Assembly: GCA_028274465.1 (NCBI GenBank)
Contig: CM051456.1
Coordinates: 70,046,753-70,110,752 of the forward strand
Length of the DNA: 64,000 nt
Direction: 5' to 3'
From: Plantago ovata
Lineage: Eukaryota; Streptophyta; Magnoliopsida; Lamiales; Plantaginaceae
Shown here: positions 9,440 to 17,243 of the stretch, in pieces
How positions within the stretch are numbered: position 1 is the stretch's first letter
How the letters are laid out: each line of letters opens with the position of its first letter
Position numbers and translations under genes: made by a program
Notes under the pieces: model-generated
What the model was told of the DNA's origin: nothing
The model's database searches: none
What the model saw: the letters and a program-made list of their open reading frames with translations, nothing else

Positions 9440-10731
9440 TGATGAATGTGTATTTTACACTTTCATTCGAGTCTTTTTCACCTATTTTAGCTATCCTCTA
9501 TGTTAATTTAGCTATATTTTAATGCATTTTATTAGAATAGTGTCACGTTTCCCTTTAGATTTTATTTTACAGGTTTTGGTTGAAATTCGAAGATTTCCGG
9601 GCAATTATATTGAAGTTGACAAGGAATTGGTGTTTCAGAAGCCTGTTTGGAGTATCTGAAGGTTTCCGGATAGGATTTGAAGTCTAGGGGCCGAATCTAG
9701 AAGTTAGAAGACCACTAGAAGTCAGAAACCGAGTCCGAAAAGGGGAAGAAATCCAAAAACGCGTCGAAAACGCGGAATTCCGTGAGAAATTGTCTGGGGT
9801 GAACCGCCCTAGACGTGGGGTGAACCGCCCCACACCGGGCGAACCGCCGGGTGTGTGGGGCGAACCGCCCCACAGTAATTCGAAGCCTATATATAGTTGC
9901 TCAGTTTTCTCCGAAAATCATATCTTTCCAGACCTACTTTCTCACCTCTCTCTATAGTTCTGGGTAGGAACTTCCCGGGGCCTGTCCTGGGAGTTCCATA
10001 GCTTAGGGGACACTTTTTCATAGCGGATTGGAGCTTGTAGGATCGCAATTCTTCGGAGATTGACAACCTTCGGTAACTTGTATCTTACAGTTTGATCTAC
10101 TTATTTTATATATCTTTCAATATGTTTTCTTCTATGATTTCTGTTGATTGCATGCCTATTATGAGTAGGTAAACTTATCGTTGGTGGTAGTATGTGAATT
10201 CTTAGCGAAGGGAAGATAATCATGCTAATGGCTATATCGCGCATTATACTCCGTGTCATTGCTTTATTTCGTTGATCAGGCACAGCCTAAATTCTCGTAT
10301 GTTGTATTAATTATTATGCACAATTGGACACTTGTCGACCTGTGTGCGAGTTTATCTTCGTAGTGTTGAATAATTACGGAACACAATAGGACAATAGTGA
10401 TTGACTTGTCAGACCAGTTATCTTCGTAGTGCTTAATAATTGCAACAGGACACTAGATTGATTCAAAGATCTCTATGCAAGACCGAGGAATTTATGTATG
10501 ATTATTGACCCGTTATCACCAATCTCCATTATCTGTTAGAAAAACCCCTTGCTATCTGTCTGCTGTTTTTATATTCTAAATTAGATTTGATAAAGCTAGT
10601 ATAGTCCTGAGAGAACGACACTCGAGTCATTCTACTGCTACACTACGGTTTTCGTTGTAGTTGTGGATTGTCTTTGGCTAAATACAAATATTATTTGCTT
10701 GAATTCGGAGCACGACATCCGCGGTTCATCA
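9440..10731 (+). repeat. Ath-2 3' LTR
   Basis: TGATGAATGTG ... GCGGTTCATCA, 1292 bp. It includes the GC array (9793-9875) and a TATA box TATATATA at 9888-9895. Confidence 0.92.
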
Positions 10732-10736
10732 GCTAG
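10732..10736 (+). other. Target-site duplication of Ath-2, right copy (GCTAG)
   Basis: Identical to 5077-5081. Reading across the insertion restores the host sequence GTCTAGCTAGTTGCTTGAGG. Confidence 0.9.
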
Positions 10737-10760
10737 TTGCTTGAGGACAAGCAGAGGTTC

Positions 10761-10773
10761 GGTTTGGGGAGTT
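10761..10773 (+). other. Ath-1 polypurine tract
   Basis: GGTTTGGGGAGTT follows the resumed Ath-1 internal end (10737-10760) and precedes TGATGACAGTG. Confidence 0.85.
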
Positions 10774-11088
10774 TGATGACAGTGTTTTTTACACTATCAT
10801 TCGAGTCTTTTTTTCACCAATTTAGCTATCCTCTTGCATGCATTTTAGTGCATTTTGTTAGAATAGTGTCACGTTTCCATTTCTTTTGTTGTTTTCAGGT
10901 TTTAGGTGGAAAATGCATTTTTGGATGTAATTCATGGCGAAACAATGATGTTTTGGTGCAACGAGATCTCCCATGGTGTGTCAAGGAGTACCGAGACGAG
11001 TTTCAAGGCCAAGAGATCAAGTTTCGGAGCTCAAAACCGTGGGCCGAATTCGAGGATCCAAAGGAGGAATTCCGCACTGGCAGCATTC

Positions 11089-11178
11089 TGCCCGTGCGGG
11101 GCGCACCGCCACGTGCGCGGCGGACCGCCGCATACGGGGCTTTTCGCCGGGGAGCTTCCGACAGCTCTATATATATAT
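11089..11178 (+). promoter_or_regulatory. LTR core promoter: GC palindromes plus TATA box
   Basis: GTGCGGGGCGCACCGCCACGTGCG..GGCGGACCGCCGC-type palindromes (11089-11150) are followed by a (TA)n TATA element at 11168-11178. The primary sequence differs from Ath-2 but the architecture is the same. Confidence 0.6.
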
Positions 11179-11556
11179 CCCAAAATCTGCGAATTTTCAT
11201 ATCTTTCATCATTATTTTACAGACTTAAACCCTAGAGCTTGTTCTGGGGATATTTTCTCTTAGATTCTTTGTAACTTAGCGAATTTGGAGCTAGAGGAGA
11301 GATTTGGACACCGTTTTATCTCACCTTGCTAGATCTTTGTGAGTTTTAGTCATTCACCGGAGATTGACAACCTTTGGTGGTAACCTTGTATCTCACAATT
11401 CTGCTATTTATCTTTCAATTCACCATGTTTTCCTTCATTCTTACTTCAATTATGATTGTTGATTGTGTTATTGATATGAGTAGCTAAGCATCTAGTTGGT
11501 GATAGTATGTGAATTCGTAGCTAGGGTTCGTATTATGCATGATTGAGTTTCTGAGT

Positions 11557-12146
11557 CTTTTACTTGATTAATTATCTTAATTCGATTCTTTGATCCGACT
11601 AAGCCATATATCTTCGTAGAAAAGTGTTAGAAACACTAGGACAATTAAAGATCATCGATTCAATTATATATAATTTGCAAGTACTGCTTGAACTAAGACT
11701 GACAACCTTAGCCAAGTATTAGTATAGATAGGAAGCTTTCTAAATACACGTCTACAAATTTGTCTTTGGTGTTTGTAAATCGAATTACTTTTAAGGCAGT
11801 ACGAGTTGCACTTTCATACATAATTAGAACTTGATGCTTAGAACGAGTTGCACTTACTTTTACTTGATTAATTATCTTAATTCGATTCTTTGATCCGACT
11901 AAGCCATATATCTTCGTAGAAAAGTGTTAGAAACACTAGGACAATTAAAGATCATCGATTCAATTATATATAATTTGCAAGTACTACTTGAACTAAGACT
12001 GACAACCTTAGCCAAGTATTAGTATAGATAGGAAGCTTTCTAAATACACGTCTACAAATTTGTCTTTGGTGTTTGTAAATCGAATTACTTTTAAGGCAGT
12101 ACGAGTTTCACTTTCATGCATAATTAGAACTTGATGCTTAGAACGA
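11557..12146 (+). repeat. 300-bp direct tandem duplication within LTR
   Basis: TTTTACTTGATTAATTATC begins at about 11558 and again at 11858. The two copies are almost identical over nearly 300 bp, so the duplication is recent relative to the LTR. Confidence 0.85.
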
Positions 12147-12409
12147 GCATACTATCACCAGCTTTCTCATATATTGTTAAGTTAAGTTAGAGATAAATTT
12201 GTTTTCTGAAATTATATATAGTTAATTAGTTAAAGCTAGTTTAGTCCCTAGAGATCGACACTCGAGGTCATCTTACCTCTACACTACGTGTTTTGTGTAG
12301 TTGTGAGTTGCCCTTTGGCTTAAAACAAATTTATTTGATTGTTCGAGTCTGACAATCTCGTTCATCACTAGTGGCATCTGCAACGAAAAGATCCGTGTTA
12401 GTACATATA

Positions 12410-12685
12410 AATTGAATACAAAACATGTAAAATCAGAGATATAGTAAGGAACGACGCTGGACATTCGGGTTGTCACGCCAGTAGGCCTGCCAAGCCTCAT
12501 AAAGTCCATCCCCCATCCAATCCGAAGGCGGAACTCCCAACAGCCAGTTGGCCTTCCAAGCCTAAAAAAGGGAATCCCCCAATGTACGAACTGGCATCTA
12601 TTTATTATCAACCTAATATAAAACATGTAAAATCAGAGATATAGTAAGGAACGTCATCTATTTATTATCAACCTAATAGATAAGT
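12410..12685. repeat. Clustered short repeats, possible CACTA subterminal region
   Basis: AAAACATGTAAAATCAGAG..AGTAAGGAACG occurs at about 12419 and 12618. CATCTATTTATTATCAACC occurs at about 12595 and 12655. A roughly 42-bp imperfect pair with GGCCT(G/T)CCAAGCCT occurs near 12480 and 12545. Confidence 0.65.
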
Positions 12686-12719
12686 TTAATCTAACTACCA
12701 CAAACTATGTAGTATGAAT

Positions 12720-13072
12720 TCACGTACCCCCTATGATCTCCTCTGGCTCTAAGTCAATGAAAACATCATCATGCAGCTGAATAACTTCTATTGTAGCCGG
12801 TACAGGTTTTCTAGCCTGACCATCGACATCTTCTTCTTGGTACGAGTTGTTAATTGACTCGTCCTTCTCCACATATTCAACTTTGGATCGAGCATTTATA
12901 GGTACAACAGCTAACCAATCAACTTTATCTTTTTTCAAGGTAGAAAATTCAAGAAATACAACTTGACGTGCGTGACTTGCCAAGATAAATGATCCGTACA
13001 CTTTGTACTTCTTCTTACAGTTTATCTCCACCATATCATACTCCTTGAGCGTTGTGGTACCTACATCAGTGG
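12720..13072 (-). pseudogene. CACTA transposon protein fragment (DUF4216-like)
   Basis: About 117 residues are readable on the minus strand. TLKEYDMVEINCKKKYKVYG, then FILASHARQVVFLEFST, then KVDWLAVVPINARSKVEY match the order of the DUF4216 domain (a FVLASQA-like stretch with a following W). This domain is found in the transposase-associated protein of plant CACTA elements. The rest of the protein upstream is missing because an LTR lies at 13073. The open frame continues into that LTR, but the first 31 or so residues are LTR-derived and not part of the gene. A C-terminal fragment with no independent function expected. Confidence 0.6.
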
Positions 13073-13135
13073 TGTTGGTCCCTTTAAACAACAAGAAAAG
13101 ACTAGAGGGGGGGTGAATAGTCTTTTCAAACTTTT
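13073..13135 (-). repeat. 63-bp inverted sirevirus LTR end
   Basis: TGTTGGTCCCTTTAAACAAC... to CAAACTTT equals the end of the sirevirus LTR in minus orientation (compare 37998 and 62587). It abuts the plus-strand LTR of Sire-1 head-to-head at 13136, so Sire-1 probably landed in an older minus-strand copy or solo LTR. Confidence 0.8.
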
Positions 13136-13425
13136 TGTTAGGAAACTTGTAATTTTTGATGAGCAATTAACCATGCTAAATTAAGGAAAGTCCAGTAACT
13201 AGTACTCTTAAGGTCCATAGGATTTTAGAATTTTAAGGACATAGTAAAAGAGGAACGTTTGCTGAAGACTTAGAGTAGGTGCTAGATAGGTTGGTTTTAA
13301 CGCTTATGATGTATCTTGTTTTCTAAAAAGAAAAACAACCTATTGAAGCATTTGCTGATGATGCACTTTGTTTTTACAAACAAACTATTGAAGCATTTAG
13401 AACCGCTCAGAATCTTGAAGATTTC

Positions 13426-13457
13426 GAAGACTGAAGACTAGAAGATTTCTGAAGACT
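13426..13457 (+). repeat. GAAGACT direct-repeat cluster in U3
   Basis: GAAGACT at 13426, 13433 and 13451 with a GAAGATT at 13441. It lies upstream of the TATA box, so it could be an enhancer-type cluster. Also present in the other LTR copies. Confidence 0.5.
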
Positions 13458-13795
13458 GGTATCTACAAAGGCACATGTTGCTCAGAAAGTGGAAACTTCA
13501 GCAACAACTTGCATAAGTGAAAATTTATATGACAGAGTAGGTTGTGCTTGCTGAAACTGAGACTGACCGCTTGCTGATGGAACATATGTGACCTCTTGCT
13601 AAAGTACTTGCATTTGCGGTCCAATATTACAGTTTGAATTCTATTCAAATAAGCATTAAATGCAAAGCATGCACGCGAAGGACATGAAGACTAGAAGACA
13701 AACAAGGACGCTGCTGAAAGTACAAAAGCAAGATAGTGACATTTTAAGGAACAAAAGCCTTAGAATTTGAAATTCAAACGGCTCCTTATTTTCAC

Positions 13796-13803
13796 TATAA
13801 ATA
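13796..13803 (+). promoter_or_regulatory. Sire-1 LTR TATA box
   Basis: TATAAATA in a conserved CACTATAAATAGAGG context. It is kept in the other LTRs at 30163 (+), 38903 (-) and 63493 (-). Confidence 0.75.
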
Positions 13804-14546
13804 GAGGTCATCCGGCAAAGAGTTGAAGTGTATCAACAACGTGATCATACTCTCACTTGTGCTTAAACTCACAAACCCTTCAATACTCTCTACTGCCATT
13901 GATCCGTTCCAAGACTTAAAGTTTGAAAAAGCTACTTGTGAAGAAGTAGAATTTACACGACTAAGAAATTAGTTAAGTGTTCTTTCTTTCTTTCGAACAA
14001 GAACAAGTCTTGACACCAGAAACAATCAAACTTGTTTACTGCACAGTATTCAAAGTTTTGTTTCTTAGATTACTTGTTGTAACAGAATAAGTTATAATTA
14101 AGTTATCTCATCCCAAACCTCTCTAACTGAAAATACACCTTTTCAGGCGTGATATTCAGGGGGAACTTAATCGAGCATAGTTTTGCTGATTAAAAGTACC
14201 AAGTTTGGTGGAGAACAAGGTTGCATTCTCTAGATTAGGTTGGAGACGAAGCAAGTGTGCTTTGGTTTCTGTTTGAATCGCTCTAGATAGGTGTTGTAAG
14301 GAACCTCAATCTTATCTTAGTGGATTCAGTCCTAGAAAGGACAATGTGGATTAGTTGAGAGATTACGCCACTCTCAGATACCACTATAAAAGTGGTTGTG
14401 TGATTTACTTACTGTACTTGGTTTTCAGCAAATCATATCTATCTGTACACAGTCACTCACATCACTTGCTGAAACCTTCATTTACTGAAAGAGCACTTAT
14501 TGTATCAAAGACTTCCGCTCTCTGATTTTAAGTATCAGCAAACCTA

Positions 14547-14614
14547 GTTACTGCAAAGTAACTTGCGCTTGCTGAGAAAGTTAAGTATCAACAAACTCAT
14601 TACTGAAAAGTAAT
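14547..14614 (+). other. Tandem GNRA-tetraloop hairpins in R/U5
   Basis: Hairpin 1 is GTTACT-GCAA-AGTAAC (14547-14562). Hairpin 2 is ATTACT-GAAA-AGTAAT (14599-14614). They belong to a roughly 52-bp tandem duplication. Both lie downstream of the TATA box and so inside the transcribed RNA. The closing pair changes G-C to A-T between them, and loops across copies (GCAA, GAAA, GTGA) all satisfy GNRA. Confidence 0.75.
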
Positions 14615-14651
14615 AAGCACTTGCTGAGAAAGTTTTAAACGACGAAAGTTT

Positions 14652-14684
14652 GAAAAGACTATTCACCTCCCCTTTAGTCTTTTC
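14652..14684 (+). other. U5 hairpin with C-rich loop next to primer site
   Basis: GAAAAGACTA pairs with TAGTCTTTTC around a 13-base pyrimidine-rich loop, about 22 bp before the LTR end. Present in every LTR copy; the loop varies in C-run length. Confidence 0.75.
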
Positions 14685-14708
14685 TTGTTGTTTAAAGGGA
14701 CCAACAAG

Positions 14709-14720
14709 TGGTATTAGAGC
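14709..14720 (+). other. Sire-1 primer-binding site (initiator tRNA-Met)
   Basis: TGGTATTAGAGC two bases after the LTR end; other copies read TGGTATCAGAGC. Confidence 0.85.
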
Positions 14721-14818
14721 TGGAGGTTCTTTAACCTTCAGCACTGAACCTAGATCCCCTTAGGTGCTTTACGTAAATCACTCTCACTTGATCAGTTTGG
14801 TAGTGCTTTGCTGACAGG

Positions 14819-17238
14819 ATGTCTTTAGGAGATGCTCCCTTGCTGAAGCTGGAAAACTACGAAAAATGGCGAAACAACATAATGCTACATCTTGAGGCTA
14901 TTAGTGATGAGATGGTCACTGTCATTAATGATGGACCTATCAAGATCACTAAGGTTGAAAGGAGTTTCCCTCACAAAACCACTGAAGCTGGAAAAGAAAC
15001 TATATTAGGCGAACCGGTTGATACCGTTGTGCCAAAACCAAGAGAGGAATGGACTTCCGATGAAGCCAAGAGATTCCGTCTTGATGGCCAAGCAAGAAAC
15101 ATCATCATTCGATCAACTCCAGATACCATACAGTGCAAACTGTGGGGTGCTAAAACTGCTAAGGAAGCTTGGAAAATGGTTCAAGATCTTTGTGCTGGAT
15201 CTGACAAAACCAAGGAAAACAAACTTGAAGTACTTAAATTAAAGTTTCAAAACTTTAAACAAGGTACAAACGAGTCACTGGAAGACTTGGATTTCAGATT
15301 CACAACTCTTGTTAGTGAAATGACAGCCTTGGGTGTTGGAAATCTTTACTCAGATTCTGAGAAGGTGAAAACCATCATCAGAATTCTGAATCAAGAATGG
15401 ATCCACACTCAGAATTTCTATTACAATCAAGGAATGCCAGATATTACACCAACAGAGTTGTTCTCTCATCTTGCTACTGTCAACTATGAGACAAAGCAAA
15501 GAGAAAATGTGTTTGCTGAAAAATCGCAAAACATTGCTCTTACTGCAAAGCCGTCATCTTCTGAAAAGAAGAATGATAAAGAGCCTACTGATGAAAACTC
15601 TTTGGTTGTCAAAAACATGAAGAAATTCATCAGCAAGGAACTTGAAAGGCGAAAACCAAAAGAGAAGCTGAAAAAGCATCTTGGTAACAACTACCATAAG
15701 TACAAGAATGAGACTAGCTCGCTGAACAAGCAAGCTCAGCAAGCAACTTCATCAGAAGAACCAGCAGTTGGAAATGATCTCTGCTTTTACTGCAAAAATC
15801 CTGGACACTTCAAAGCTAATTGCCCTTTGCTGAAAGGCAAATCTGCTGAAAAGAAGAGGAAGTTCAAAAGAGCTTTTATTGCTGAAGAAAAGAAGAAGCC
15901 TCAAGCAAAAATTGATGCATTATGCATTGATACTAGCTCCGAAGACAGTGAGGATGAAAGCTCAGACACTGACGATGAAGAAGCCACTCTAGATGTGGAG
16001 ATTGGCAAAGAAGTTTGTGGAATAACTATGGAAGCTTATCCAGATGTGTCAAATTACGAGTTCTGCCTCATGGCCGGTCAGGTAAAAAACCCTACCTCTG
16101 AGTCAGACTCAGAAAGTGAAGACGAGATTGACCTTGATAAGATTCAAGGAGAAATCGAAAGATTTTAGAAAACTCTGAGCAGACAGCAAGAGAAACTACA
16201 GATTGCTGAAACTCTGACCAAGCAGACTACTGAAAAGTATGTCTTGCTGAAGGAAGAGACAGAAGAAAAGGATGCTGAAATAAGGCGTCTTAAGAAGTTT
16301 ATTGCTGAAGCTACAGAGAAGAATTCTCAAATGGCATTAGAATTGGAAGAATATCAGTCCTCAATTCTAAAGTTACTTGCTGAAATCCAAGAAATGAAAA
16401 AGATGAAAATCAATTTCAAATCTTATGCTGACGCAAGTAATACGCTGACTGAACTAAACTCTTATCTGAGAGATCCATCTCAGAAAGAAGGTTTAGGTGC
16501 AACGTATGAAGGTGATGACGTAGAAATCTTGAGTAAAGATAAATCACCGATTTCCTTTGTACGTGCTACTGATAGTGGTCTACTAGAACTCTATCAGTTT
16601 GGTCAATCTAAGGTTGCTGAAACATGCAATCAAGTACCTACGACCATAAAGCCCGCTGTTGCTACTCAAAGTAACAAGACTTTAAAGGAAAACAGGTTGC
16701 TGAGAAGCAAACTGGAAAGAAGAAGGATGATGTGAAGCATTCCGCCAAATAAGTTGCTGAAAAGCAAATTGTTAAGTCAAAAGGCAAGATTACTAAAAGT
16801 AATCAGAAGACCTTTGCTGACAAACCTGAATTGAGTAAGGTTGCTAACACAAAAGCTCAACATTCTCCGAAAAGTGGACTGGGTTTCAAAACCAAGCAAA
16901 GTCAACTTTTTCACGAGTATAAGCAAAGTCAGCAAAGATACTTCAAAGAGATGAAGAAAATCAAGCCTAAGAATTCTGAAAAGACTCTTAATGCTAGGGC
17001 TAGAAGGAACCTTGCTAGAAAAGAACTTACTGAGAAGTATGTTCAACAAAAAGGTCAACCGAGCAAGACACCACATCAGAAAGTGGACTTGATCAGCACG
17101 AATCAAAAGTCTTTCAGCTCAAAACCTCCTAGTTCTTCAGCAAGTAGAAAACAAGTCAAAGTTGAAAAACTTAAGACTTGGGTTTCCACTGGACACATTA
17201 TTGAACATGTTAATGGACATCCATTATTGGATAATTAA
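14819..17238 (+). pseudogene. Sire-1 gag remnant (copia type, zinc knuckle and coiled coil)
   Basis: The ATG at 14819 begins SLGDAPLLKLENYEKWRNN, a copia gag N-terminus. A UBN2-like stretch follows (AKEAWKMVQDLCAGSDKTK, LKLKFQNFKQGTNESLEDLDF), then a zinc knuckle CFYCKNPGHFKANC (CX2CX4HX4C, about residues 321-335). Next come a Ser/Asp/Glu-rich acidic stretch, a heptad-rich coiled coil (EEKDAEIRRLKKFIAEATEK) and a basic Lys/Gln-rich tail ending in a conserved ILEHVNGHP-like motif. It would form the particle shell and bind element RNA. Longer than ordinary copia gag because of the coiled-coil extension, which is known for sireviruses. Broken in a few places. Confidence 0.85.
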
Positions 17239-17243
17239 CTTGT

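Larger units (their letters stand above)
5082..10731 (+). mobile_element. Ath-2: complete gag-only Athila-like element (TR-GAG type)
   Basis: Two similar LTRs (5082-6380 and 9440-10731), a primer site, one gag frame, a long non-coding 3' part, a polypurine tract and 5-bp target duplications GCTAG on both sides. The element looks whole but has no pol, so it must borrow enzymes from an autonomous relative. This fits the class called terminal-repeat retrotransposon with gag. The LTRs are about 98% alike by eye, implying a fairly recent insertion, on the order of a million years with commonly used rates. It is inserted just upstream of the polypurine tract of Ath-1. Confidence 0.9.
1..12367 (+). 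mobile_element. Ath-1: outer Athila-like non-autonomous gypsy element (broken, composite)
   Basis: The partial LTR at 1-261 and the LTR at 10774-12367 match closely over their shared 260 bp (about 98% by eye), so they are read as the two ends of one element. Between them lie an Asp-type primer site, gag remnants, a third and more diverged LTR (3344-4687), extra 3' internal sequence and the nested element Ath-2. No protease, reverse transcriptase or integrase is visible, so the element could not move on its own. The primer-site sequence and the TTGAGGACAAGC...GGTTTGGGGAG stretch before the 3' LTR are typical of the Athila/Tat group. The three-LTR layout suggests a recombinant. Pairing of the outer LTRs is inference. 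Confidence 0.65.
10774..12367 (+). repeat. Ath-1 3' LTR (with internal tandem duplication)
   Basis: TGATGACAGTG ... CTCGTTCATCA, 1594 bp. The extra length compared with the 1344-bp LTR at 3344 comes largely from a 300-bp tandem duplication. It is not followed by a primer site, as expected for a 3' LTR. Confidence 0.85.
12366..13072 (-). mobile_element. CACTA-type (En/Spm) DNA transposon fragment
   Basis: The right part (12720-13072, minus) encodes a protein piece like the C-terminal DUF4216 domain of plant CACTA elements. The left part holds clustered short repeats like CACTA subterminal regions, and CACTAGTGG is readable at 12366, sharing CA with the end of the Ath-1 LTR. The fragment is cut on the right by a sirevirus LTR at 13073. 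The family call rests on remembered domain sequence; the terminal CACTA could be chance. Confidence 0.5.
13136..14706 (+). repeat. Sire-1 5' LTR
   Basis: TGTTAGGAAACTTG ... AAAGGGACCAACA, 1571 bp, followed by the primer site. Same length and sequence family as 29504-31074 (plus) and 37998-39570 (minus). Confidence 0.92.

Noticed and set aside
10737-11263. Several overlapping open frames at the start of the 10774 LTR
   Set aside because: They begin in the polypurine-tract region or LTR and follow the GC-rich promoter array; LTR sequence, not genes.
12720-13166. One continuous 148-codon minus-strand gene
   Set aside because: The first 31 or so residues are translated from sirevirus LTR sequence (13073-13166). 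Only the part below 13073 belongs to the CACTA-like protein.
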